Notes: generated by a model not told the origin, from the sequence alone. A stretch of 64,000 nucleotides of DNA from Iodidimonas sp. SYSU 1G8 (GCF_039655775.1 NZ_JBBYXJ010000002.1:744001-808000), one strand, 5' to 3'; counted from the stretch's first letter, positions 28,350-36,582 are shown. Program-made: numbers and translations.

Positions 28350-29243
28350 ATGAGCACGTTGCAGGCGCCGCAAGGCGAACTGGTGAAAGACTCCGATACC
28401 GCCCGATTCATGGCGGATGTGATCGAGATGTCGCGCACGGTGCCGGTCATCGTCGATTTCTGGGCGCCATGGTGCGGCCCGTGCAAGCAGCTGGGCCCGG
28501 CGCTGGAAAAGGTCGTCAACGGCTTTGGCGGGCGGGTGCGCATGGTCAAGATCAATGTGGACGAAAACCAGCAACTGGCCGGTCAGCTCCGGGTGCAGAG
28601 CATTCCGGCGGTGTTCGCCTTCCATAATGGCCAGCCGGTCGATGGCTTCATGGGCGCGTTGCCGGAAAGCCAGGTGAAGCAGTTCGTCGAACGGGTCGCG
28701 GCGCTGTCCGGTCCCGGTCCCATCGCAGAACTGCTGGAAGAAGCCCGCGCCGCGGCCGAGGCCGGCGATCATGCGACGGCCGAGGCGGTCTACCGCGAAG
28801 TGCTGGCGGCCGAGCCGGACAATCTGGATGCCTATGCGGGCATGATCGCGGGACGACTGAAAACCGACGATATGGAAACCGCGCGCCAGATGTTCGACTC
28901 GCTCGATGCCGAAACCCAGGCCCGCAAGGAATTCGCCGGCGTGCGCGCCACGTTCCAGCTTGCCGAACAGGCGGGCGACGCGGGTGACGTGGCCGAACTA
29001 CGCGCCAAGGTGGATGCGGACCCGGCCGACAGCCAAGCCCGTTTCGACCTGGCGCTGGCGCTTGTCGGTGCGGGGCGGAACGATGAGGCGGCCGCCGAAC
29101 TGCTTCATATCGTGCGCAATGACCGGGCCTGGAACGAGGATGGCGCGCGCAAGCAGCTCATCACCCTGTTCGAGGCCTGGGGACCCACCAGCCCGCTGAC
29201 GGTGCAGACCCGCAAGGCGCTGTCGTCGCTGCTGTTCTCATGA
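28350..29243 (+). CDS. CnoX/YbbN-type thioredoxin with tetratricopeptide region
   Basis: The 297-residue protein has a thioredoxin domain (about residues 10-115) with active site FWAPWCGPCKQLGP, followed by a helical TPR region (residues 125-297; AEAGDHATAEAVYREVLAAE and AGRNDEAAAELLHIVRND). This is the CnoX (YbbN) architecture: a cytoplasmic holdase and redox protein that cooperates with GroEL and DnaK. The intact CxxC is as in the alphaproteobacterial members rather than the E. coli SxxC form. Its stop overlaps the next start by four bases (ATGA), so it heads a four-gene operon. Confidence 0.9.
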   Translation: MSTLQAPQGELVKDSDTARFMADVIEMSRTVPVIVDFWAPWCGPCKQLGPALEKVVNGFGGRVRMVKINVDENQQLAGQLRVQSIPAVFAFHNGQPVDGFMGALPESQVKQFVERVAALSGPGPIAELLEEARAAAEAGDHATAEAVYREVLAAEPDNLDAYAGMIAGRLKTDDMETARQMFDSLDAETQARKEFAGVRATFQLAEQAGDAGDVAELRAKVDADPADSQARFDLALALVGAGRNDEAAAELLHIVRNDRAWNEDGARKQLITLFEAWGPTSPLTVQTRKALSSLLFS

Positions 29244-29887
29244 TCCAGGACTGGACGCAGCTTCCCGATATCCTGCCGGTTTTTCCGCTGACCGGCGCGC
29301 TGCTGCTGCCGCGCGGCGCCCTGCCGCTCAACATCTTCGAGGCGCGCTATCGCACCATGATCGAGGATGCGCTGAAGGGGCGGCGCGTGATCGGGATGGT
29401 CCAGCCCCGTACGCTCGAGTCCGAGTCCCAGGAGCCGCCGGTCTATGACATCGGCTGCGCCGGCCGGCTCACGGCCTTCCAAGAACTGGAGGACGGCCGC
29501 TATATCATCACCCTGACCGGCATCCGCCGGTTCCGGATCGTCGAGGAATTGGCCCGGACCACGCCTTACCGCCTGTTCAAGGTGGACTACGCCGGCTTCA
29601 TGCGCGACTTCGAGCCGGAAACGGCCCATTCGGCGAACCGGGACTACTTCCTGAAGCTGATCCGTCAATATGTGGATCTACAGGGATACCAGGTCGACTG
29701 GGACATGATCGAGAACACGGATACGGAAACCCTCATCCACGCCTCATCGACGCTGGCGCCTTGGGCGCCGAATGAGAAGCAGGCGCTGCTGGAGGCGGCC
29801 GATATCGAGCGGCGTTACCAGACGCTGATCGCGCTCTATGAAATGGCCATCGCCCAGGCCGCCGGCACCGGCGGTTCATTGCAATAG
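29240..29887 (+). CDS. LON N-terminal (substrate-binding) domain protein
   Basis: The 215-residue protein is a stand-alone LON-SB domain: [41 protein letters not shown], and [20 protein letters not shown], with no AAA or protease domain. Stand-alone LON domain proteins occur widely; their function is not settled, although a role in protein quality control is suspected. It is translationally coupled to the CnoX-type gene (four-base overlap), which fits such a role. The Trm112-like gene starts 11 bases downstream. Confidence 0.88.
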   Translation: MIQDWTQLPDILPVFPLTGALLLPRGALPLNIFEARYRTMIEDALKGRRVIGMVQPRTLESESQEPPVYDIGCAGRLTAFQELEDGRYIITLTGIRRFRIVEELARTTPYRLFKVDYAGFMRDFEPETAHSANRDYFLKLIRQYVDLQGYQVDWDMIENTDTETLIHASSTLAPWAPNEKQALLEAADIERRYQTLIALYEMAIAQAAGTGGSLQ

Positions 29888-29898
29888 GAGGCGTCGCG

Positions 29899-30087
29899 AT
29901 GCCCTCATCCAATGAAATCGATCCCAAACTATTGGAAATCCTGGTCTGCCCGGTGACCAAGGGGCCGCTTCACTATGACCGCGAGGCGCAGGAGTTGGTC
30001 AGTCGTCAGGCCGGGGTCGCGTTTCCGATCCGTGATGGTATCCCCATCATGCTCATCGACGAGGCCCGCAGCCTCGATCCGTCGTGA
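29899..30087 (+). CDS. Trm112 / UPF0434 family protein
   Basis: The 62-residue protein contains [15 protein letters not shown] followed by [16 protein letters not shown], the YcaR/UPF0434 signature, a small Trm112-fold protein. Only one cysteine of the zinc site is present (CPVT; the second position is not Cys), as in many bacterial members. In eukaryotes and archaea Trm112 activates methyltransferases; the bacterial role is not established. It overlaps the next gene by four bases. Confidence 0.9.
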   Translation: MPSSNEIDPKLLEILVCPVTKGPLHYDREAQELVSRQAGVAFPIRDGIPIMLIDEARSLDPS

Positions 30088-30443
30088 CCGCGCGCCCTTG
30101 GCCCGCCGACCTCCGCTTCCGGCAGGAGGAGCGGCTGCTCGAGATCGATTTCGAGGATGGCAGCCGTTTCAGCCTGCCTTACGAATTGCTGCGCGTGGAA
30201 AGCCCGTCCGCCGAAGTGCAGGGCCATGGCGGCGATCAGAAGATGATCGTGCCGGGCAAGAGGAACGTCAACGTCACCGGCGTCGTGCCCACCGGGAATT
30301 ACGCCGTGCGCATCCAGTTCGATGACGGTCACGATACCGGCATCTACAGCTGGGACTATCTCTATGATCTCGGCACGCGGCAGGATCAGGTCTGGCAGAC
30401 GTACCTGCAGGCGCTGGACTGGAAGGGGCTGAAGCGGGACTGA
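30084..30443 (+). CDS. DUF971 (GBBH-like N-terminal) domain protein
   Basis: The 119-residue protein reads [20 protein letters not shown], then [20 protein letters not shown] and [15 protein letters not shown], the DUF971 family pattern also found as the N-terminal domain of gamma-butyrobetaine hydroxylase. In bacteria it occurs alone or fused to Mrp/ApbC-type Fe-S proteins, so an iron-sulfur-related role is suspected. The start is GTG at 30084, within the stop of the Trm112-like gene (GTGA overlap). It converges on the DJ-1 gene with seven bases between. Confidence 0.88.
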   Translation: MTARPWPADLRFRQEERLLEIDFEDGSRFSLPYELLRVESPSAEVQGHGGDQKMIVPGKRNVNVTGVVPTGNYAVRIQFDDGHDTGIYSWDYLYDLGTRQDQVWQTYLQALDWKGLKRD

Positions 30444-30450
30444 CCCGCTT

Positions 30451-31068
30451 TCAGTCGGTGGTGAAGGGCGGCTTGGGCGCGTACTGGATCACCTTCTGCG
30501 TCATGTGGCCATGCGCGGCGCCGAAGCGCTCTCCGGTCAGCCACAGGGCCATGTCGATTCCCGCCGATACGCCGGCCGAGGTGACCACGTTGCCATCGCG
30601 CACATAGCGCTGGTCCCGCACCATTTCCCCGACACCCCCGATCGCCGCCAGCTCGCCGAACGCGGCCCAATGGGTCGTGACGCGCTTGCCCTTGGCGGGG
30701 CCTGCGGCGACCAGCACGAACGCGCCGGTACACACGCTGGTGATCCAGGTGCAATGAGCGGATTGACGCCGCACGAAGTCCAGCATGGCCGGATTGCCGA
30801 CCTCGCGCCGCGTGCCCTGGCCGCCCGGAACCAGGATGATGTCCAGGTCCGGGCAACTGGCGAAGGAATGATCGGCTTCCACGCGCATGCCCTTGGCGCA
30901 GCGCACCGTGGCGCCGGTTTCGGATATGGTGAAGATCTCGTCCGGCGCGGGCTGCTTTTGCCACTCGAAGAGCTTGTTGGCGCTGGTCAGTACCTCCCAG
31001 GGGCCAACGAAATCCAGTTCTTCCGCGTCGTCAAAGAGAATGATGCCGATGTTCACGGTTGGTCTCAT
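30451..31068 (-). CDS. DJ-1/PfpI family protein, isonitrile hydratase-like
   Basis: The 205-residue protein is a DJ-1/GATase1-like domain: MRPTVNIGIILFDDAEELDF, DIILVPGGQGTRRE and the nucleophile elbow ITSVCTGAFVLVAAG with the family cysteine, followed by VTTHWAAFGEL. Isonitrile hydratase and related hydrolases share this layout, so an amidase or hydratase is plausible, but the substrate is unknown. The start at 31068 overlaps the last 38 bases of the upstream GlxA-type regulator gene, indicating coupling; the regulator probably controls this gene or its own transcription. Confidence 0.82.
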   Translation of the reverse strand: MRPTVNIGIILFDDAEELDFVGPWEVLTSANKLFEWQKQPAPDEIFTISETGATVRCAKGMRVEADHSFASCPDLDIILVPGGQGTRREVGNPAMLDFVRRQSAHCTWITSVCTGAFVLVAAGPAKGKRVTTHWAAFGELAAIGGVGEMVRDQRYVRDGNVVTSAGVSAGIDMALWLTGERFGAAHGHMTQKVIQYAPKPPFTTD

Positions 31069-32062
31069 GATGGGTTGGCAGCCGCCGGAAGCGGTCGCGA
31101 TAGGCTTTGGGCCCGACGCCGAGGCGCCGTATGAAGGCACGGCGCATGCGCTCGGCCGCGCCGAAGCCGCGCTCGCTGGCGATCTGCTCGATGGACCGCG
31201 CCGTATGCTCGAGATCGCGCCGCGCCGCTTCGGTCCGGGCGCGTTCGACGAACTCGGCGGGCGTGGCGCCTGATTCGGCGTGGAACACCCGGGCGAAATT
31301 TCGCTCCGACATGCCGGCGCGCGCGGCGAGCGCCGTGACGGTGAGATCGGCGCCGGGATGATCGACGATCCAGGAAAACAGCGCCGCCAGCCGGCCGCCC
31401 TGATGCGCCTGCGCCTCGAGCTGCGCGCTGAACTGGGACTGTCCGCCTGGCCGGATCATGAACAGGACATGCCGCCGGGCGATCTGGACGGCCACATCGT
31501 GCCCCCAGTCCTCCTCGATCAACGCCAGGGTGAGGTCCATGCCGGCGGTGATTCCGGCGGAACTCCAGAGATTGCCGTCGCGGACATAGAGCGCGTCGGG
31601 ATCGATCCTGAGATCGGGGAAGGCCCGCGCCATCAGCGCGCTCGCGTTCCAGTGAGTCGCGACCCGGCGCCCGGGGATCAGGCCGGCACTGGCGAGCAAG
31701 GCGATTCCGCTGCAGATTGAAACGATGCGCCGGGCTCTGGGCGCGGCACGCCTGAGGAAGGCAAGGTACCGTTCATCCCGCATGGCCTGCATGATGCCAT
31801 CGCCGCCGGAGACGATCAGCGTATCGAGACGGGCGAGTTCATCATCACCAATGTCATTGAACGCACGGTCGATGACGAGCTTGAGGCCGCTGGTCGTGTT
31901 GATATGGCCGCCTTCGGGCGCGGCCAGAGTCAGTGTGTACGCCGATGCCCCCAGGTCGTTCACCGCCGACAGGATCTGCATCGGACCGGTGATATCGAGC
32001 ACCTGCGCCTGCTCGAACCCGATCATGATGACGGTACGTGGTCGTGACGCCGACTGTTCCAT
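31031..32062 (-). CDS. GlxA-type AraC family regulator with N-terminal DJ-1-like domain
   Basis: The 343-residue protein joins a DJ-1-like ligand domain (TVIMIGFEQAQVLDITGPMQ, IVSICSGIALLASAGLIPGR with the elbow Cys, VATHWNASALMARAF) to a C-terminal AraC/XylS double HTH (LTVTALAARAGMSERNFARV, IEQIASERGFGAAERMRRAF). This is the GlxA/FtrA-type arrangement. It starts at the ATG at 32062, preceded by GCGGAGG. Its 3' end overlaps the start of the DJ-1 enzyme gene. Related regulators respond to small molecules or to amidated compounds; here the ligand is unknown. Confidence 0.9.
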   Translation of the reverse strand: MEQSASRPRTVIMIGFEQAQVLDITGPMQILSAVNDLGASAYTLTLAAPEGGHINTTSGLKLVIDRAFNDIGDDELARLDTLIVSGGDGIMQAMRDERYLAFLRRAAPRARRIVSICSGIALLASAGLIPGRRVATHWNASALMARAFPDLRIDPDALYVRDGNLWSSAGITAGMDLTLALIEEDWGHDVAVQIARRHVLFMIRPGGQSQFSAQLEAQAHQGGRLAALFSWIVDHPGADLTVTALAARAGMSERNFARVFHAESGATPAEFVERARTEAARRDLEHTARSIEQIASERGFGAAERMRRAFIRRLGVGPKAYRDRFRRLPTHHETNREHRHHSL

Positions 32063-32140
32063 GAGTGTGCCTCCGCTGCGCAGCGTAGGCGAAGCGGACT
32101 TTGGCTGGAATGACAATCACCCCACTATTTCCGCCATGGC

Positions 32141-32174
32141 AAAAAAGTGGGCCGCCTGCTCTCGCGGACGGCCC
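32141..32174 (-). terminator. Rho-independent terminator after hsp20
   Basis: Read on the minus strand, an eleven-position stem (GGGCCGTCCGC / GCAGGCGGCCC, one mismatch and one G-T pair) with loop GAGA is followed by ACTTTTTTG. It lies about 30 bases after the hsp20 stop. Confidence 0.85.
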
Positions 32175-32206
32175 AGTCACAGGCAAAGGATGGAGGGAGT
32201 GGAAGG

Positions 32207-32695
32207 TCAGGCGATCTCTTGCTCGATGACCTTGGCGCCCGACCCATTGATGGGAATCTGGCGCGGTTTGCGCTCTTCCGGAATTTCGCGCACCAGGCTG
32301 ACATGCAGCAGGCCGTTCTCAAGCGACGCGCCGGTCACCTTGATGGTGTCCGCCAGATGGAAGCGGCGCTCGAAGGCGCGCTTGGCGATGCCGCGATGCA
32401 GATAGACCGGCTGTGGAGCCTGTTCGGTCTCGCTGCCTTCCGCGGTCTCTGGGTCCGCTTTCGCGGCGCGGCCGGAAATGACGAGCACGTCGTCCTTGAC
32501 CGTCACGTCGAGCTCGTCGTCGGTAAAGCCGGCCACCGCCATGGTGACGCGATAGTTGTCATCCCCGAGCTTTTCGATGTCGTAGGGGGGATAGCCGCCG
32601 TCGCCGTTAAAGCGCGTCGCGCTATCCAGCATCCGCACGAGATTGTCGAAACCCACGGCAGAACGCATCAGGGGATTGGTGTCGAATACACGCAT
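32207..32695 (-). CDS. Small heat-shock protein, Hsp20/IbpA family
   Basis: The 162-residue protein has an alpha-crystallin domain (YPPYDIEKLGDDNYRVTMAV, GFTDDELDVTVKDDVLVISG, AFERRFHLADTIKVTGASLE) and the C-terminal IxI motif as QIPI. It is an ATP-independent holdase in the cytoplasm. The ATG at 32695 is preceded by GGAGAG inside a ROSE-like RNA structure, and a sigma-32-type promoter lies just upstream. An insertion rich in Glu and Asp (AKADPETAEGSETEQ) interrupts the mid-domain loop, as in the IbpA branch. It ends with a strong terminator. Confidence 0.95.
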   Translation of the reverse strand: MRVFDTNPLMRSAVGFDNLVRMLDSATRFNGDGGYPPYDIEKLGDDNYRVTMAVAGFTDDELDVTVKDDVLVISGRAAKADPETAEGSETEQAPQPVYLHRGIAKRAFERRFHLADTIKVTGASLENGLLHVSLVREIPEERKPRQIPINGSGAKVIEQEIA

Positions 32696-32787
32696 CTTAC
32701 TCTCCACGATTGAGCAATAAGGATCATATGGCCCACCGAAGTCGGACCGGTGTCTTGCGTCGGGCCCGTCAGCGGCACCCGACGAAT
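32696..32787 (-). promoter_or_regulatory. ROSE-like RNA thermosensor in hsp20 leader
   Basis: The leader folds into three hairpins: CGTCGGG / CCCGACG, CACCG / CGGTG, and a final hairpin in which TTGCTC pairs with GAGAG of the Shine-Dalgarno GGAGAG with the central G bulged. That TTGCT-type strand facing the ribosome binding site next to the start codon is the signature of alphaproteobacterial ROSE elements, which melt on heating to allow translation. Pairing was done by eye; no free-energy computation was possible. Confidence 0.65.
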
Positions 32788-32789
32788 GC

Positions 32790-33263
32790 TCATTTGGGAA
32801 AGGTTCGAGACTGTTCAAGAGGGGAAACGGGCTTTCTGAAATAGACACGGTGAAAGCCATCTTCCTCGCCCCGGTGGATCTCGGTGAAACCCAGGGAGCG
32901 GTAGTAGCTGATGTTCTCGATCATCAGCACGTTCGTATACAGCTCGATCGCGGCCAGACCGCGCGCGACCGCTGCTGTTTCGGCATGCCGCAGCAGCATC
33001 CTGCCCAACCCCTTGCCCCGTGCTTCCGGCACCACCGCCACGGTCTCCACATGGACGTGGTCACCGCGCGGATGGAAGACGATCACGCCCGTCACCTTGT
33101 CGCGCACCGCCACGTGGACCTTGCCGTCGGTGATCAGGCGCGCATGGTCCGTCTGCAGCGGCGCGGGCAACTTGCCGAGCCGTTCCACATAGGGCGTGTA
33201 CGCCGCGCGGACACAGGCGATCACCGCGTCCAGATCGGCGGGTTCAGCGGGCCGGATGTCCAT
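32790..33263 (-). CDS. GNAT family N-acetyltransferase
   Basis: The 157-residue single-domain GNAT protein has IRPAEPADLDAVIACVRAAY at the N-terminus, the acetyl-CoA loop VVPEARGKGLGRMLLRHAE and the ENISYYRSLGFTEI strand-helix near the C-terminus. It acetylates an amine of an unknown small molecule or protein. The first 20 bases overlap the end of the serine hydrolase gene, so the two are cotranscribed. Its 3' end contains the promoter of the next gene, hsp20. Confidence 0.88.
   Translation of the reverse strand: MDIRPAEPADLDAVIACVRAAYTPYVERLGKLPAPLQTDHARLITDGKVHVAVRDKVTGVIVFHPRGDHVHVETVAVVPEARGKGLGRMLLRHAETAAVARGLAAIELYTNVLMIENISYYRSLGFTEIHRGEEDGFHRVYFRKPVSPLEQSRTFPK
32792..32819 (-). promoter_or_regulatory. 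Sigma-32 (RpoH)-like promoter for hsp20
   Basis: On the minus strand CTTGAA and CCCAAAT are separated by 15 bases, close to the RpoH pattern CTTG then CYTATNT. The site lies in the last 30 bases of the upstream GNAT gene and would start a leader of about 90 bases covering the ROSE-like element. Confidence 0.55.
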
Positions 33264-34539
33264 GCCGCACCTCGCTCAGGGCCTGATAGACGAGCGCTTT
33301 CAGGTCCTCGCGCAGTGGCAGCGTTCCGGCCGGGTATTGCTGCGTGACCAGAAGGGCGATCAGGTTCTCGCGCGGGTCGATGAAGAAATAGGTGTTGGCC
33401 GCGCCGGCCCAGTTGTACTCGCCCACCGACCCAGGCAGTTGCGAGCGGCCCAAATCCTCCAGCACGGCAAAGCCAAGGCCGACTCCATAGCCGGGCATGA
33501 AGGATTGCAGCGACGCCGTCTGATCGCGGGCAAGCTGGCCGGTGGTCATCAGCTCGATGGTCTTGGGTGACAGGAGGCGCTTGCCGTCCAGTTCACCGCC
33601 ATTGAGCAGCATCTGGCAAAAGCGCAGATAGTCATCGGCGGTGGAGATCATGCCGCCACCGCCCGAGATAAGCTTGGCGTCGGCGCGAAATCGCGTGCGT
33701 TGCAGCGCCTCCGAAACCGGCCGAAGGCCGCCCTCGGGCGCCTTTTCGTAAAGCGCGGCGAATCGGTCCACCTTTTCCTCCGGCAACGTGAAGCTGCTGT
33801 CGGACATGGCGAGCGGCTCGAAAATCCGCTGTTGGACGAACCGGTCGAAAGGCTGTCCCGAGACCACCTCGACGAGACGCCCGAGAATATCGGTCGACAC
33901 ACCGTAATTGTAGGTCGTGCCGGGCTCGACGGCGAGGGGGAGCGAGGCGACCAGCCTGCTGAACTCGGCGAGGGTGCGGTCCGGCCGCTGGACCTGTGCG
34001 GCGTCATAGAGCTTTCCTACCGGAGTCCGCGCGAAAAGCCCGCCGCCATAGGTCAGGCCGGACGTGTGGGTAAGCAAATGATGGACGAGAATCGGGCGGG
34101 CGGCCTTTTCCGTCTCCGGCCCGTCGCCGACCATCACGCGGGCATCGGCGAATTCGGGCAGGTAATCGGCCAGTCGGTCGGTCAGGCGCAGCTTGCCTTC
34201 CTCGACCAGCATCATCACGGCGACCGCGGTCACCGGCTTGGTCATGGAATAGAACCGGGCCAGGGTATCGGCGCGCATGGGGCGCGCCGCCTCCATATCG
34301 GCCATGCCGGCGGAACGCTCGTAGGCAACCTTGCCATCGCGGGCGATGACGACCGTCACCCCGGCCAGTGTCTTGTCATCCACATAGCGCTGCAGCGCGG
34401 TATCGATTCGCGCGAGACGGTCCGGCGCGAAGCCGAGCGATTCCGGCGGTGATGCGGGCAGCCCGCTGGCCGCGGCCGGCGCGGCAAGAAACAGCAGGAC
34501 CGCTCCCAGGCGAAGCGGTTGCATGAGTCGAAAATTCAT
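33244..34539 (-). CDS. Serine hydrolase of the beta-lactamase class C / esterase EstB family
   Basis: The 431-residue exported protein has a signal peptide (LRLGAVLLFLAAPAAASG) and the penicilloyl-serine transferase fold: SxxK as FYSMTKPVTA, YxN as YNYGVSTDILG and a KTG-equivalent near GYGVGLGF. Members hydrolyse esters, short peptides or beta-lactams; EstB-like enzymes are mostly esterases, so resistance should not be assumed. The ATG at 34539 places the signal peptide correctly; longer frames upstream have no family similarity. It precedes the GNAT gene with a 20-base overlap. Confidence 0.88.
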   Translation of the reverse strand: MNFRLMQPLRLGAVLLFLAAPAAASGLPASPPESLGFAPDRLARIDTALQRYVDDKTLAGVTVVIARDGKVAYERSAGMADMEAARPMRADTLARFYSMTKPVTAVAVMMLVEEGKLRLTDRLADYLPEFADARVMVGDGPETEKAARPILVHHLLTHTSGLTYGGGLFARTPVGKLYDAAQVQRPDRTLAEFSRLVASLPLAVEPGTTYNYGVSTDILGRLVEVVSGQPFDRFVQQRIFEPLAMSDSSFTLPEEKVDRFAALYEKAPEGGLRPVSEALQRTRFRADAKLISGGGGMISTADDYLRFCQMLLNGGELDGKRLLSPKTIELMTTGQLARDQTASLQSFMPGYGVGLGFAVLEDLGRSQLPGSVGEYNWAGAANTYFFIDPRENLIALLVTQQYPAGTLPLREDLKALVYQALSEVRHGHPAR

Positions 34540-34620
34540 CACGGCCCCCATTCTCGGGCCGGTCTCCCCAGACCGGCGTAATGGAGGCATTATGCGCGTG
34601 ACCGGCTTCGCACGCGACGG

Positions 34621-34650
34621 CAAAAAGAAACGGCGCCCGAAGGCGCCGTT
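34621..34650 (-). terminator. Rho-independent terminator after rpmE
   Basis: On the minus strand a nine-base-pair stem (AACGGCGCC / GGCGCCGTT) with the stable TTCG loop is followed by TCTTTTTG. It begins about 25 bases after the rpmE stop. Confidence 0.92.
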
Positions 34651-34674
34651 CCAAAACTCTGCGATTGGGCCGGA

Positions 34675-34893
34675 TTAGAGGCCGAGATTCGCGAAGCGCT
34701 TGTTGAACTTGGCCACCTGGCCAGTTTCAAGGACGCGCTGCACGCCACCGGTCCAGGCCGGGTGCGACTTGGGATCAATGTCGAGCGTCAGCGTGTCGCC
34801 TTCCTTGCCCATCGTCGAACGGGTGTTGAAGGTCGTGCCATCGGTCATCACGATCTTGATCGTGTGGTAGTCCGGGTGAATGCCGGTTTTCAT
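34675..34893 (-). CDS. rpmE: 50S ribosomal protein L31
   Basis: The 72-residue protein starts [19 protein letters not shown] and carries [27 protein letters not shown] and [11 protein letters not shown], all typical L31 sequence. It lacks the zinc-binding CxxC motif, so it is of the zinc-independent type common in alphaproteobacteria. It belongs to the large ribosomal subunit at the intersubunit bridge. The start at 34893 follows GGAG at suitable spacing. It is monocistronic, ending in a strong terminator, and divergent from the thioesterase gene. Confidence 0.97.
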   Translation of the reverse strand: MKTGIHPDYHTIKIVMTDGTTFNTRSTMGKEGDTLTLDIDPKSHPAWTGGVQRVLETGQVAKFNKRFANLGL

Positions 34894-35036
34894 CTTCAGC
34901 TCCGGTGAAAGTCGAGGGCGCTGTATAGACGAGCCTTCGGTGCTTCGCAACCCCGATATACGGCCTTTTCCGCCGCGCATGCCCGTTGCCTTGGCGGCGG
35001 GCGCGGGCTAACCCTTGCGAGGGAAGAATAGCGGGG

Positions 35037-35975
35037 ATGGCGATGATCGATATCTACAAAGGCATGGCGAACACCTGGGAATGCGACGAGAACGGGCATC
35101 TCAATGTCCGTTACTACGCCGCCAAGGTGGGCGAGGGGCTGGCCAGTCTCTGGCATGCCATCGGCCTACCGCGCACGGCACGGCGTGCTTCGGGCCTCGA
35201 AATGGCCGTCGTCGACCAGCACTTGCGCTTCCTGCGCGAGATGCATCCGGGCTGGGGCCTCTATGGCCGCGCCGGCTTTCTCGAGGTCGGCACCGATCAC
35301 GTTCGTGTTTATGTGGAGCTGCTGAACGGCCATACCGACGCCGTGTCCGCCACCTTCAACATGCTGATCGTCTCGCGCGACCGGAAAACCGGCGTGCCCA
35401 TGCCGCTGCCTGGCCCCGTGCGCGCCCGTGCCGAAGCACTGATGACCGACCTGCCGGCCCATGGTGCTCCCCGCAGCATCGACCTCGGCCCGCCCGGTAT
35501 CTTCGCCGCTGGCGCGCCCACGCTGGCGCAAACCGAAGGCATGGGCCTGATCGAGATCACCCGCGGCGTCGTCCAGCCTATCGAGTGCGACGAGGGCGGC
35601 CGCATGCGGCCCGAATTCTACATCGGCAGGATTTCTGACGGCGTCGTGCACCTCAGCCGCCATTTTCGCCCGGTCGAAACAGGCAAGGAGCGGTCCACGA
35701 CCCGATATGGCGGCGCGGTCCTCGAATACCGGCTCCGCTTCAACAAGCCGCTGCACGAAGGCAACATCGTCGTCGTCCGCTCGGGCCTGAAACATGTGGG
35801 CGAGAAGGCCAACCACATCATCCACTGGACGTTCAACGGCGAGACCGGCGAACTGGTCTCGGCCTCCGAGGCCATCGGCATCACGCTGGATCTTGAGGCG
35901 CGCAAGGTCGTCCCCATGCCCGAAGACAGGAAGCGCCATCTCGAGACGCTGGTGGTGCCCGGGCTGACCGCGTAG
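35037..35975 (+). CDS. Acyl-CoA thioesterase-like double hot-dog protein
   Basis: The protein of about 312 residues repeats a hot-dog fold twice: IYKGMANTWECDENGHLNVR in the N-terminal half (the WECDENGHLNVRYY segment carries the active-site Asp and is typical of 4-hydroxybenzoyl-CoA thioesterase-like enzymes) and ITRGVVQPIECDEGGRMRPE in the second half. It probably hydrolyses an acyl-CoA or aryl-CoA ester. The ATG at 35037 is used; 35043 is an alternative two codons later. The TolA-C-like gene starts seven bases downstream. Confidence 0.82.
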   Translation: MAMIDIYKGMANTWECDENGHLNVRYYAAKVGEGLASLWHAIGLPRTARRASGLEMAVVDQHLRFLREMHPGWGLYGRAGFLEVGTDHVRVYVELLNGHTDAVSATFNMLIVSRDRKTGVPMPLPGPVRARAEALMTDLPAHGAPRSIDLGPPGIFAAGAPTLAQTEGMGLIEITRGVVQPIECDEGGRMRPEFYIGRISDGVVHLSRHFRPVETGKERSTTRYGGAVLEYRLRFNKPLHEGNIVVVRSGLKHVGEKANHIIHWTFNGETGELVSASEAIGITLDLEARKVVPMPEDRKRHLETLVVPGLTA

Positions 35976-35982
35976 TTCCAAG

Positions 35983-36468
35983 GTGGAAACTTTCGCGGCC
36001 ACCAAAGATTATTGGCGTATCGGGATCACCGCCGCCATGATCCTGGTTGGCGCTGGTGACGCGCGGGGAGCAGACACGTCAGCTTCTGTCGATCCTCATC
36101 TGGCTCTCCGCGAAGCAAAGTTATCCGACGTGCTGGCAATGCGACTGGCCTCCTGTTGGCTGCCTCCATCGCCCTATGGGCATCACCCTGTGCCCGTGAC
36201 CATCAGGGTTGAACTCAACAGGGACGGGACTCTCGCCAAGCCACCACTCGTGGTGGAAAAGGAGCTTCTGGCGCACGATCCTGAATTTCGGAAGGCGGCG
36301 ACCAATGCCCTGGATGCGCTTCGAACCTGCTTACCGCTAAAACTGCCCGCCGAAGAATACGAGCTCTGGAAAGAGGTAGAACTTCGGTTTGATCCGTTTC
36401 TTTCAGTCCCGTTAGATTTGTCTCCTCCGGAAGTGCACGAGTCGGTTTTGAACGGACCCCGCCCTTGA
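35983..36468 (+). CDS. Secreted stand-alone TolA C-terminal-like protein
   Basis: The 161-residue protein has a signal peptide (YWRIGITAAMILVGAGDARGA) and a domain whose pattern VTIRVELNRDGTLAKPPLVV, ATNALDALRTCLPLKLPAEE and ELWKEVELRFDP resembles the TolA/TonB C-terminal fold of alphaproteobacterial TolA, but it lacks the membrane anchor and the long helical linker. The two Cys (ASCWLP, LRTCLP) could form the TolA-type disulfide. It starts at GTG 35983, directly after the thioesterase gene. It uses more AT-ending codons (TTA, TCA, AAA) than its neighbours, which hints at a different history. Function unknown. Confidence 0.65.
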   Translation: METFAATKDYWRIGITAAMILVGAGDARGADTSASVDPHLALREAKLSDVLAMRLASCWLPPSPYGHHPVPVTIRVELNRDGTLAKPPLVVEKELLAHDPEFRKAATNALDALRTCLPLKLPAEEYELWKEVELRFDPFLSVPLDLSPPEVHESVLNGPRP

Positions 36469-36582
36469 TCGGTGGCCTCGCCGCGGTGCTTTCCTCTTCC
36501 AATGAATACGCGCCTGATAGTGACTTGCAGGGCAGGGCACCCTATGTTTCGCACTCGGACGACGCGAACAGGGAGTGTGGCG

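Noticed and set aside
36469-36582. Fur or Irr box upstream of the iron-type binding protein gene
   Set aside because: No TTTAGAA/TTCTAAA-like or Fur-like inverted repeat is visible; iron control is only expected from the family.
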